Shown here piece by piece: positions 12,719 to 20,156 of a stretch of 20,156 nt of DNA; positions within the stretch are counted from its first letter, which is position 1; each line of letters begins with the position of its first letter. Both the position numbers and the translations under genes were made by a program. This stretch comes from a virus. A model generated the notes under the pieces. That model did not search any database and was not told the DNA's origin. It saw only the letters and a program-made list of their open reading frames with translations. The stretch is from positions 1 through 20,156 of IMG/VR virus record IMGVR_UViG_3300009172_000097; one strand, 5' to 3'.

Positions 12719-13990
12719 ATGGCACAAGTAAATTTAAATGTAACAGAATTAAAAGGATTTGTAAATCACATAATTACAAACAATAGATTTTTGCAAGAAG
12801 ATGGTAAACAATCTGTATCAATAGAAGTAGTAGGTGAATCAGGAATAGGTAAAACCTCATCTATTGTAGAAATTGCTCAAGAAAACAATCTTAAGTTTGT
12901 TAAATTAAACTTAGCTCAGATAGAAGAGTTAGGTGACTTAGTAGGTTTTCCTGTACGTCAATTTCAGATGTATAAAGAAAAAATAGTACAAGCAAAGAAA
13001 ATAGATGACCTTAGTTACACAGCGGCTCAAAGAGCTGCAGCATCAGCTGATATAGCAAATATGGCTACTCCTACTACAAAAAAAGTAGGTATGTGGGTTA
13101 ATGAACTTGCCGTACAAGAATATCTTAAAAATGGATACAAAATGACTGGGAAGAATAGGATGTCTTACTGTGCTCCTGAATGGATTGCAGATGCAAAAGC
13201 GGGTGGTATTTTATTATTAGATGACTGGAACCGTGCAGATACTAGATTTATTCAAGCAGTTATGGAATTGATTGACAGACAAACTTATATCTCATGGTCA
13301 TTACCAAAAGATTGGCATATAATTTTGACAGCAAACCCGGATAACGGAGACTATATGGTTAACAGTGTAGATAGTGCACAGAAGACTAGATATGTAACTG
13401 CTAACCTTAAGTTTGATGTTAACATATGGGCTCAGTGGGCAGAGAGTGCTGGAATAGATACTAGATGTATTAACTTCTTATTGCTTCATCCTGAATTAGT
13501 AACGCAAGAAACTAATGCAAGATCAATTACTACATTCTTTAATGCTATTTCAAGTTTTGAAAAGTTTGAATATAACTTAAGTTTGATACAAATGATTGGT
13601 GAGGGTAGTGTAGGAGATGAGTTTGCATCTATGTTTACAACTTTTATTAATAACAAACTAGATAAGTTAGTAACACCAAAAGATTTATTAACTCATGAAA
13701 ATGAATCATATATTTTAGGTGAACTAAGAGGATCTATTGGTCAAGATGATACATACCGTGCAGATATTGCTGCAACGTTAGCTACTAGGCTTGGTAATTA
13801 TGCTGTTGTATACTCTAAAGAGAATACAGTTAGCCAGAAAATTACAGATAGGTTAAAAGCTTTATGTACTAAAGATTATTTTACTAATGATCTTAAGTAT
13901 TTAGTTGTACGTACAATCTTTAATGGTAATAAAAAGAAGTTTAACAAATTAATGATGATTCCAGAAATTATCAAAATGACAATGAAATAA
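12719..13990 (+). CDS. MoxR-type AAA+ ATPase
   Basis: AAA+ ATPase of 423 residues. Walker A GESGIGKT at residues 39-46, Walker B ILLLDDW near 162-168, sensor 1 LTANPDN near 202-208, and a long helical C-terminal part with an Asn-Lys-rich end. The GILLLDDWNRAD segment followed by the AVMELIDRQ helix is the usual arrangement of MoxR-like proteins, in which the ATPase acts as a chaperone with a VWA partner. The VWA gene ends 6 nt upstream, so the two are expressed together. An insert between the first strands and Walker B (about 80-150) is larger than in a minimal ATPase. Target unknown. Confidence 0.85.
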   Translation: MAQVNLNVTELKGFVNHIITNNRFLQEDGKQSVSIEVVGESGIGKTSSIVEIAQENNLKFVKLNLAQIEELGDLVGFPVRQFQMYKEKIVQAKKIDDLSYTAAQRAAASADIANMATPTTKKVGMWVNELAVQEYLKNGYKMTGKNRMSYCAPEWIADAKAGGILLLDDWNRADTRFIQAVMELIDRQTYISWSLPKDWHIILTANPDNGDYMVNSVDSAQKTRYVTANLKFDVNIWAQWAESAGIDTRCINFLLLHPELVTQETNARSITTFFNAISSFEKFEYNLSLIQMIGEGSVGDEFASMFTTFINNKLDKLVTPKDLLTHENESYILGELRGSIGQDDTYRADIAATLATRLGNYAVVYSKENTVSQKITDRLKALCTKDYFTNDLKYLVVRTIFNGNKKKFNKLMMIPEIIKMTMK

Positions 13991-13991
13991 A

Positions 13992-14093
13992 ATGGAATAT
14001 TATTGTAAAGATTGTCAAGATGATTGGATCACTGACAAAAAAGAAACAATGTGTACTCAATGTTTAAGTAGTAATATTATTAAAACCGAATAA
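13992..14093 (+). CDS. Tiny zinc-ribbon protein (33 aa)
   Basis: 33 residues with two CxxC pairs (CKDC near residue 5, CTQC near residue 21), a complete four-Cys zinc ribbon in a very small frame. It sits 1 nt after the MoxR-like gene and 2 nt before the next gene. The four Cys positions make chance coding unlikely. Function unknown; metal-dependent folding and nucleic-acid or protein contact are inferences. Confidence 0.6.
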   Translation: MEYYCKDCQDDWITDKKETMCTQCLSSNIIKTE

Positions 14094-14095
14094 AA

Positions 14096-15136
14096 ATGGC
14101 AAATAAATCAGTATATCAAGATTTTGATACTGATGCTTTAATTCACTTTGGATTAGAACAGGACACTATTTATGGTGTCCTTTCTACTTCAGGGGAAATA
14201 GATAAAGTATTATGTACTCAAGATAAAACTACATATGAAAAAATAAGCACTATACTAACAGTACCAACGGAAGACGGTACTACTTTTATAACCAAAAAGA
14301 AAGCTTTTATATTACCTAAGTGTACTGTATCTCAGGATAGATTAAAAGCAGCTCTTAAAGAGCACGGTATAACTGTAACAAATGATTATACATTAGCAGA
14401 TTTAATTATAGGGCATGAAGAAATAGAAGGTGGTACATTATCAAACGCTGATAATATTCCTTCTACATTAATGCTAAATAAACTATGGAATTATGAAACT
14501 ACTAAAGGTAGGAATCATGCAACTCATTCTAAAGAAATAGCAATTTACAACTCAGGATTAGAAGTTATAGTAACTCCTAAGCTGACAGAAACTGTGAGAT
14601 ACTATGATTTAGATATTGAAAATAGTCTTTATGATGAGTGGATGTTAACAGGTATGGCTGTTAATTTAGCTCATATAATTGACACTACTGATGTAAGTGT
14701 AATTGATCCTGAAACAGTACTTCATAGTTCTGCAAGTAAAATGGTTCTTGATGAGCAACTTCTTAGTGATCTAAAAGTACAGTTGAAATCTTATGGTGAT
14801 GATAAAGCTTTAGCTCTTAAAATTATACCTACAATAGATTACAAGAAAAATTATCATTTGTTGTGGCAGTTTGCACAAGATTGTAGTAATATTACTTATG
14901 CAGATAATAGGGATAAGGATTTAAAGTATTGGATTGAAGCATCTAAATTTACTTCATTTGAAAGAAAAAGTGCTCAGGACATGATACTTTGGTTAGAAGA
15001 AAATGAATATCTATGTAATACAAGCTTTAGATATCTAGAACCTATTGTAAGAAGAGAAATAAGTATAAATAACCGTGATCTTTACACATTTAAAGTAGCA
15101 GTTAAAAAAGAATATCAAAAATATTTAAAAAGATGA
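14096..15136 (+). CDS. Large hypothetical protein, tandem paralog A (346 aa)
   Basis: Unrecognised. Residues 70-110 show a compact alpha/beta unit ending HGITVTNDYTLADLIIG. The second half is helical and includes DKALALKIIPTIDYKKNYHL (about 239-258). The same two landmarks, in the same order, occur in the next gene (RVIRDEKKADVSIV and NRSLALEMLANCNIEKSF), so the pair look like strongly diverged duplicates. No catalytic motif seen. The stop overlaps the next start by ATGA. A GC-containing hairpin lies 64 nt inside the gene. Location after the MoxR/VWA pair suggests, but does not prove, a link to it. Confidence 0.65.
   Translation: MANKSVYQDFDTDALIHFGLEQDTIYGVLSTSGEIDKVLCTQDKTTYEKISTILTVPTEDGTTFITKKKAFILPKCTVSQDRLKAALKEHGITVTNDYTLADLIIGHEEIEGGTLSNADNIPSTLMLNKLWNYETTKGRNHATHSKEIAIYNSGLEVIVTPKLTETVRYYDLDIENSLYDEWMLTGMAVNLAHIIDTTDVSVIDPETVLHSSASKMVLDEQLLSDLKVQLKSYGDDKALALKIIPTIDYKKNYHLLWQFAQDCSNITYADNRDKDLKYWIEASKFTSFERKSAQDMILWLEENEYLCNTSFRYLEPIVRREISINNRDLYTFKVAVKKEYQKYLKR
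14160..14182 (+). other. Hairpin inside the 14096 gene
   Basis: AGGACAC and GTGTCCT form a perfect 7-bp stem around an 8-nt loop (TATTTATG ends it), with a short T-rich tract after it (TTTCTACTT). It lies 64 nt past the start codon, similar in position to the hairpin in the VWA gene, but the T tract is interrupted, so termination is doubtful. Confidence 0.35.
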
Positions 15137-16284
15137 GAAAAAGATTTGAAATAAAATTAGATATAAATGTTAATCACATTGATAAAGATGATAAAATTAA
15201 AGGATCGGGTGTTACTTGGTTTGAAGATGAGGACATGTTTATGTGGAATAATGATACTTGGGAAGTTACACCCAAAGATCTTATTAATGCTGGTATACCC
15301 AGTGTAAGTTCAGATGCTGTTAATTTACAAGATAAATTAATTTATAGATATCCTCAATTAGATCTACCAAGAGAAAAAGTAGATCTATTAAAAGAAAGAT
15401 TTAATTGTAGAGTTATTAGAGATGAAAAGAAAGCAGATGTTAGTATTGTATCTATGAAATTTATGGATAATTTATTTCATAGAGAATGGGTTTCCTCTAA
15501 AGATATGCAGACTACATATAAATTTTTTAAGTATCTCAAAGAAGATCTTAATATATTAAGTGATTCAGCTTTAATTGTACTAAGAGATTTTATGAATGCT
15601 GCTCCTAAAGATGCTATGGTTAATATAAAATATAGTAAAACCTGGGAAACACATTTTGTGGTGGATAAACTTTATGCTCAAGTTGAAAATTATTTAAATT
15701 CTGATGCTTATGGTAGTACTAATGGAAGAGATTGGCTTTTAGCTCCAACAAAATTTAGAGCTTACAATGATTTAATAACTTCTACTACACAAATAGTTCT
15801 TGACACAGAAATATGTAATATTATTGATGAAGATCTTGCTGTTTTAGGTAATGAAAAATACAATGAAGTAGAGCAAATGGTTACTAGTAGTGATATGGAT
15901 AACAGATCTCTTGCTTTAGAAATGCTTGCTAACTGTAATATTGAAAAATCATTTGATATTGTATCTGGTATATATTATTGGCATTATGATTGGCTTAAAG
16001 CTACTACTAACTGGAATACTGTTAATGTAAAAGCTTTTAGAAAAAGAATGAAAGCATATGAAGGCAATCATGGTATACAAGGTATATATCCTTTTAATCA
16101 ATATTTAAATACTTTGGCTAAAGATAGAAAATTAAGTAAATTTGCTGTAGATCATACTAGAACTAAACTGCATAATACATTTCTTAATAGTGTAGTAGGT
16201 TCTGAATCAGATGTATTCAAAGTAGATTTAAGTTCTATCTATATTAATGAAGAATTAACTAATAAAATAATTACAAATGAATAG
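15133..16284 (+). CDS. Large hypothetical protein, tandem paralog B (383 aa)
   Basis: Unrecognised. The N-terminal 60 residues are acidic with Trp/Phe-rich strands (SGVTWFEDEDMFMW). Residues about 70-110 carry the alpha/beta unit ending in KKADVSIV, and about 260-290 hold the LALEMLANCNIEKSF helix pair shared with the preceding gene. The remainder is helical. ATGA coupled to the gene before and overlapping the next start by 8 nt. Proteins with a LAxEMLxNC-type helix pair are, from memory, frequent in large Bacteroidota phages, with no assigned function. Confidence 0.65.
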   Translation: MRKRFEIKLDINVNHIDKDDKIKGSGVTWFEDEDMFMWNNDTWEVTPKDLINAGIPSVSSDAVNLQDKLIYRYPQLDLPREKVDLLKERFNCRVIRDEKKADVSIVSMKFMDNLFHREWVSSKDMQTTYKFFKYLKEDLNILSDSALIVLRDFMNAAPKDAMVNIKYSKTWETHFVVDKLYAQVENYLNSDAYGSTNGRDWLLAPTKFRAYNDLITSTTQIVLDTEICNIIDEDLAVLGNEKYNEVEQMVTSSDMDNRSLALEMLANCNIEKSFDIVSGIYYWHYDWLKATTNWNTVNVKAFRKRMKAYEGNHGIQGIYPFNQYLNTLAKDRKLSKFAVDHTRTKLHNTFLNSVVGSESDVFKVDLSSIYINEELTNKIITNE

Positions 16285-17266
16285 AAATCTAGAGTTAGAA
16301 GATAAGTTTTATGCAAACACAAATTTTGCATTTAGTTACTCTTCTTTAAATAAGTTATTATTTTCACCATCTTTATTTTACAAAGATTATATATTATGGG
16401 ACCGTGAAGTTAGAGCGGATAAACATTTAGTAGAAGGTAAGCTTGTTCATTGTCTAGTATTTGAACCAGAAAACTTGACAAAAAAGTTTAATATTGTACC
16501 GGGTAAAGCACCATCAGATAGTGTAAGAAAAGTATTAAAAGACATGTCTTTGTATACAGATGCTGTAAAGCTTGCTGATGTAGATGATAAAGTAATTCTT
16601 GATTCTTTAATAGAGTTTAATTTATACCAGTCACTCAAAGCTGATGAAGCTAGAATAGCAAAAGTGAGAACTTTAGATAATGAACCTTATTGGGAATTTT
16701 TATCTAACAGTGCTGTTGACGTAATAGATCAAGATACTTTATTAAATTGTAAAACAAAAGCTGAGGTAATAAAATCTAATGAAGAAGTTATGTCTTTATT
16801 TAAAAATGAGCAAACAGATTTTGATTTAGATCCTATAAAAACTTATGCAGAAAAATATCTTAAGTCAGATTTAGAAGGTTATCCTTTTAAATTACACGGC
16901 TATGTAGATTATTATACAGTTGATACTGAGGCAAAGACGGTTACAATTTGTGACCTTAAAACTTCAGGTAAAACAGTAGATAAGTTTAATGAAAGCGTAG
17001 ACTTTTACAATTACTGGTTACAAGCAGCTATATATTCTAAAATAGTATATGATTCTCTAGGGGATGACAAAGATCAATACACTATTACGTTTAAATTTAT
17101 TGTTATAGATAAATATAATCAGGTGTATGTTTATGATGTATCTCAAGAGTCTATGTCTAATTGGGCAAATGGCTTAGGTGGTGTATTAAAAACTGCTGGT
17201 TATCACTACAAAGAAAGAAATTATTCATTACCTTATGAATTGTTAGTGAAAAGAGTTAAATTATAG
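16277..17266 (+). CDS. PD-(D/E)XK nuclease, RecB/Cas4-like
   Basis: Exonuclease of the RecB/Cas4 type, in phages used to resect DNA ends for annealing recombination. Motifs: EGKLVH at residues 53-58 with His58 (motif I), HGYVD with Asp211 (motif II), CDLKTSGK with Asp226 and Lys228 (motif III), and QAAIY at 249-253, the QxxxY motif that defines this group. All active-site residues are present. There are no Cys clusters for an iron-sulfur site, unlike true Cas4. It would supply single strands to the Sak4-like protein and SSB-like protein earlier in the window. Ends in TAG; overlaps the previous gene by 8 nt. Confidence 0.88.
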   Translation: MNRNLELEDKFYANTNFAFSYSSLNKLLFSPSLFYKDYILWDREVRADKHLVEGKLVHCLVFEPENLTKKFNIVPGKAPSDSVRKVLKDMSLYTDAVKLADVDDKVILDSLIEFNLYQSLKADEARIAKVRTLDNEPYWEFLSNSAVDVIDQDTLLNCKTKAEVIKSNEEVMSLFKNEQTDFDLDPIKTYAEKYLKSDLEGYPFKLHGYVDYYTVDTEAKTVTICDLKTSGKTVDKFNESVDFYNYWLQAAIYSKIVYDSLGDDKDQYTITFKFIVIDKYNQVYVYDVSQESMSNWANGLGGVLKTAGYHYKERNYSLPYELLVKRVKL

Positions 17267-17267
17267 T

Positions 17268-17843
17268 ATGGGAGTATACACTGAGTATTTTCAAAAAAGT
17301 AAAGTATTTCTTTATCCTTTACTAAAAATAAGGAAAGGCATAGCCCATGTTCCCATACAAACGTATGTGGCATGGGATAATGTCTATTCTCCAAATGATC
17401 TTAAATTTTTTTGTGAATATAAAACTAAAAAAACCAGGCTTTTTGAAAAGTTTGCTAAAGATTATTTATTAGGACATCCTCTTTTTGAAGAAGCAATTGA
17501 ATTAAATCAAGACACACAATTATTTATTTATGACTTTTCTGAATACAAAACTGATTTTAAAAAATTTCTTGAAGGAAAATACTCTCAGTTTACATTAGAC
17601 AGTAAAGTTAATATATTAGATTTCTTTGGTAATAAAGAACTTATTTCAGGTTATGTAGAAGGATTTTTACAACCAGAAGGAGTGCATGATGAATATGCAA
17701 AAACATTAGCTGTAGATGTAGAAAATATACAAGATATATATGAAGTATGCACACCTCCAGATATTAACAAAGAAACTTTAGTTGATAATAATCACATTAT
17801 TGATCAATTATTAAAAAATAGTTCCATATATTTGACAAAATAA
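17268..17843 (+). CDS. Hypothetical protein after the nuclease (191 aa)
   Basis: One nucleotide after the nuclease stop. Begins MGVYTEYFQKSKVFLYPLL, with a beta-rich N-terminus, a helical middle (KKTRLFEKFAKDYLLGHPLFEEAIEL) and an acidic C-terminal part. No motif recognised. Coupling to the nuclease suggests an accessory role. A hairpin of two short stems (17344-17376) lies near the 5' end. Confidence 0.65.
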   Translation: MGVYTEYFQKSKVFLYPLLKIRKGIAHVPIQTYVAWDNVYSPNDLKFFCEYKTKKTRLFEKFAKDYLLGHPLFEEAIELNQDTQLFIYDFSEYKTDFKKFLEGKYSQFTLDSKVNILDFFGNKELISGYVEGFLQPEGVHDEYAKTLAVDVENIQDIYEVCTPPDINKETLVDNNHIIDQLLKNSSIYLTK

Positions 17844-17851
17844 AAACCATT

Positions 17852-18274
17852 ATGAATAAACAAATTGGCCAAAACATGATGTTAGTAAATTCTACTTTTA
17901 GAAATGCTAAATCATTTACATTAATTCCAGTGAGTATGGACTCACCATATACAGAAGCTATGTTTGACCCTGCGTCAGGCATTTTAGCAGTTATTAGTAA
18001 AGTAATGAAGCAATCATATCACATGGTTCCTAAATTAAATGATGATGGAGAACCTATTAGGTTAAAATCACCAAATCAACAAACAGGTAAAACAGTTAAA
18101 GAAGAAAGAAGGTTGGTAGATACTTTTTCAGAATTCTATTTAACTGATAAGGCTGATATAGATACTTTCATTCATATGTTTGCAGTTAATGCAGAGTCAT
18201 TTGATTATGCAAAATTTACAGAAGTTGATGTTAAAGAAACAACAGTTTCAAAAGTTATATTACCTGGTCAATAA
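17852..18274 (+). CDS. Hypothetical protein before the polymerase (140 aa)
   Basis: Begins MNKQIGQNMMLVNSTFRNAKSFTLIPVS. A beta-rich first half and a Lys/Arg-rich loop (KSPNQQTGKTVKEERR), then helices with aromatic residues (FIHMFAVNAESFDYAKF) and a short beta end. No catalytic motif. It is the last gene before a terminator, so it closes its transcription unit. Proteins of this kind occur next to replication genes in related phages, from memory, without a known function. Confidence 0.62.
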   Translation: MNKQIGQNMMLVNSTFRNAKSFTLIPVSMDSPYTEAMFDPASGILAVISKVMKQSYHMVPKLNDDGEPIRLKSPNQQTGKTVKEERRLVDTFSEFYLTDKADIDTFIHMFAVNAESFDYAKFTEVDVKETTVSKVILPGQ

Positions 18275-18304
18275 AGGTCTAATACTTTAATGACTAAAAA
18301 AAAG

Positions 18305-18330
18305 AAAGCTCATTGATTTGGGCTTTTTTT
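18305..18330 (+). terminator. Intrinsic terminator before the polymerase gene
   Basis: AAAGCTC (18305-18311) pairs with GGGCTTT (18320-18326), one G-U pair, around an 8-nt loop, followed by seven T residues (18324-18330). It separates the 17852 gene from the polymerase. No clear TTG-N20-TAnnTTTG promoter was found in the remaining 26 nt, so some transcripts may read through. Confidence 0.78.
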
Positions 18331-18356
18331 GGCACTAATATTTAAAAAATATAAGA

Positions 18357-20156
18357 ATGAAACATTGGGTAATGGATTATGAAACTCTATCTAATTGTTT
18401 TACAGGGGTATTTGAACATTATAAGACTACTGAAAGAAAGGTCTTTGTTGTTCATGACTTACGTAATGATTTAGATGATTTTATAAGTTTTCTTAAGGAA
18501 AACATTAATAACAAAGAGTGGCACATATCTTATAATGGATTAGCCTTTGATGGTCAAGTTACTCACTATATATTAGATAATTACTTTTTATGGAGTAGTT
18601 TAACAGGATGTGAAATTGCTAAAATTATATATAAGTATGCACAACGTACTATATCTATATCTAATGCTAAAGAATTCAGTGATTACCCACAATGGAAAAT
18701 GCAAATAGGTCAAATAGACATATTTAAGCTACACCATTGGGATAATCCGGCTAAACGTTCAAGTCTTAAATGGATACAGTATAGTATGGATTGGGAAAAC
18801 ATTCTTGATATGCCTATTCATCATGAGACAGAAATTAAGACTCAAGAAGAAATAGATATTATTCTAGAATATTGTATTAATGATGTTAGATCTACTAAAG
18901 AAATTTATAATAGATCTAAGTCACAAGTTGGTTTAAGAAAAGAATTGACAGGTACATATGATATTAATATGTTTAGTGCTTCAGAGCCAAGAATTAGTAA
19001 AGAAATATTTGGTTATTATTTATCTAGAAATTTAAACATATCTACAAGGGACCTCAAACAAATGAGAACTTACAGAGATACTATAAAAGTTAAAGATATA
19101 ATATTACCATACATCTCATTTACATCTCCTGAGTTTAAACTTTTACATGAAAGGTTTAAATCTCTTGAGATAGATGCTTCTAAATTAAAAGGTAGTTTTA
19201 AATACCACATTGATTATAAAAATGTAAAAACTCATTTTGGTTTAGGTGGCGCTCATGGTGCTGCAAGTAAAGGTGTTTATGAAAGTTCAGAAGATATGAT
19301 TATAATGACGTCAGACGTTACTAGTTTCTATCCTAATCTTGCTATTAAAAATCAATGGTCACCCGGTCACTTCCCAAAAAAAGCTTTTAGTGATCAGTAT
19401 GAGTGGTTCTTTGAGGAGCGTAAGAAGATACCTAAGAGCAATCCAATGAATTATGTATATAAGATTATACTTAACTCAACGTTTGGTCTTAGCAATGATG
19501 TAAATAGTTTCTTTTATGATCCTGAACTTTGTATGCGTATTACAATTAACGGTCAACTAACATTGATGATGTTGTATGAGCAAATAATGGAGAGAATACC
19601 TGGTGCAATTGCATTGCTCCAAAACACAGATGGTATAGAAACTATTATACCAAAAGAGCACTATGATTTATATATGCAAATATGTGAAGAATGGGAACAA
19701 ACTACAAGTTTAAACTTAGAACATGATCAATACCAAAAATTGGTACTTTCAGATGTAAACAATTATATTGGTGTAAATAACTATGTAAAAGTTGACATTA
19801 CTAAGTGGAGAGAAGTTAAACAAAGTCAACCTCATTACCTATTTAAGGTGGAAAATGATAAGTTTAGTTTTGCCCCTGTTAAGTTAAAAGGTAGATTTGA
19901 CTTTCATGATTTACAGTTACATAAAAATAAATCTAAATTGGTAATACCTAAAGCATTATATCAGTATTTTGTAAATGATATATTACCAGAAGATTATCTA
20001 GAACAAAATAAAAATATTTTAGATTATTGTATTGGTGGTAAATCAAAAGGCCAATGGCAACAGATAGCCCGTAGTGTAGAAAATGGTGCCTTTAAAGAAG
20101 AGAAGCTCCAGAAAATCAATAGGTATTTTATATCTAAACAAGGTGTTAAAATTGTA
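18357..20156 (+). CDS. Family B DNA polymerase with 3'-5' exonuclease, 3' end cut by window edge
   Basis: Replicative polymerase; 600 codons are visible and the frame is open at the right edge. Proofreading domain: MDYET with Asp7 and Glu9, SYNGLAFD with Asp65, and YCIND with Tyr172 and Asp176, all exonuclease residues kept. Palm: motif A DVTSFYP at 320-326, motif B KIILNSTFG at 369-377, motif C QNTDG with Asn423 and Asp425. Motif C usually reads DTD; the first Asp is Asn here, while the second, which binds metal in family B, is kept. Only 49 residues separate the motif A Asp from the motif B Lys, far less than the about 90 of cellular family B enzymes, so the fingers must be short. The start is the ATG after the terminator, with an A-rich tract and no Shine-Dalgarno. 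Confidence 0.88.
   Translation, partial: MKHWVMDYETLSNCFTGVFEHYKTTERKVFVVHDLRNDLDDFISFLKENINNKEWHISYNGLAFDGQVTHYILDNYFLWSSLTGCEIAKIIYKYAQRTISISNAKEFSDYPQWKMQIGQIDIFKLHHWDNPAKRSSLKWIQYSMDWENILDMPIHHETEIKTQEEIDIILEYCINDVRSTKEIYNRSKSQVGLRKELTGTYDINMFSASEPRISKEIFGYYLSRNLNISTRDLKQMRTYRDTIKVKDIILPYISFTSPEFKLLHERFKSLEIDASKLKGSFKYHIDYKNVKTHFGLGGAHGAASKGVYESSEDMIIMTSDVTSFYPNLAIKNQWSPGHFPKKAFSDQYEWFFEERKKIPKSNPMNYVYKIILNSTFGLSNDVNSFFYDPELCMRITINGQLTLMMLYEQIMERIPGAIALLQNTDGIETIIPKEHYDLYMQICEEWEQTTSLNLEHDQYQKLVLSDVNNYIGVNNYVKVDITKWREVKQSQPHYLFKVENDKFSFAPVKLKGRFDFHDLQLHKNKSKLVIPKALYQYFVNDILPEDYLEQNKNILDYCIGGKSKGQWQQIARSVENGAFKEEKLQKINRYFISKQGVKIV

Noticed and set aside
12758-12780. TTTGTAA/TTACAAA stem near the start of the MoxR-like gene
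   Set aside because: All but two pairs are A-T and the loop is 9 nt; 7-bp AT stems are expected by chance in this composition.
16311-16331. ATGCAAA/TTTGCAT stem near the start of the nuclease gene
   Set aside because: AT-rich with no T tract; within chance frequency, although its position resembles the two stronger hairpins.
1-20156. Search for tRNA genes, CRISPR arrays, insertion sequences, attachment sites and a clear replication origin
   Set aside because: No cloverleaf with a CCA-type end, no regularly spaced repeats, no transposase and no terminal inverted repeats were seen; an origin by skew or iterons could not be judged by eye.
1-20156. Stop-codon reassignment, as known in some large gut phages
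   Set aside because: TAA, TGA and TAG each end well-placed genes (TAG at 4655, 10399 and 17266), and ATGA couplings require TGA as stop.

Overview
The window reads as about 20 kb of the replication and recombination region of a large double-stranded DNA tailed phage (or a provirus of one) infecting a Bacteroidota host. Reasons: tightly packed short genes, nearly all on one strand, joined by ATGA or TAATG overlaps; very AT-rich DNA; A/T-rich tracts instead of Shine-Dalgarno sequences before start codons; at least two matches to the Bacteroidota promoter form (TTG, 20 nt, TAnnTTTG); and a gene set of phage DNA metabolism. Gene content resembles crAss-like and related large Bacteroidota phages, but no capsid, terminase or portal gene is in the window, so that placement is inference. 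TAA, TGA and TAG all end genes, so no stop-codon reassignment is seen.

Layout. 1-2482: a superfamily 2 helicase cut by the left edge, then a run of very small genes, including a C2H2-type zinc finger, a zinc-ribbon protein and a one-helix membrane protein. 2493-4091: a NinB-like small protein, the only minus-strand gene, and a family 1 uracil-DNA glycosylase. 4076-5965: a promoter, a DnaA domain IV-like protein, an overlapping winged-helix protein, two further members of a small paralog family (the first lies at 2112) and two more small genes. 5958-9904: a replication core of DnaB-type helicase, unknown, Sak4-like ATPase, probable ssDNA-binding protein, terminator, promoter and TOPRIM primase. 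9907-11544: small unknowns, two membrane peptides and a RusA-like protein. 11549-16284: a metallopeptidase-like VWA protein with a MoxR-type AAA+ ATPase, a tiny zinc ribbon and two large unknown proteins that look like diverged tandem paralogs. 16277-18274: a RecB/Cas4-like PD-(D/E)XK nuclease and two unknowns. 18305-20156: a terminator, then a family B DNA polymerase cut by the right edge.

How the genes work together (inference from families): primase, DnaB-type helicase, ssDNA-binding protein and family B polymerase would form the replisome; the Sak4-like ATPase, PD-(D/E)XK nuclease, RusA-like protein and SF2 helicase would serve recombination and branch processing; uracil-DNA glycosylase would remove uracil. 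The MoxR/VWA pair is a chaperone-like module with unknown target.

The most noteworthy signals are a near-perfect intrinsic terminator inside the 5' coding region of the VWA gene, a promoter whose -33 element sits in the loop of the preceding terminator and would give an almost leaderless primase mRNA, a 113-nt out-of-frame gene overlap, a family B polymerase with Asn in place of the first Asp of motif C and a very short motif A-B spacing, and a repeated small-gene family whose 3' end doubles as the initiation region of the next gene.
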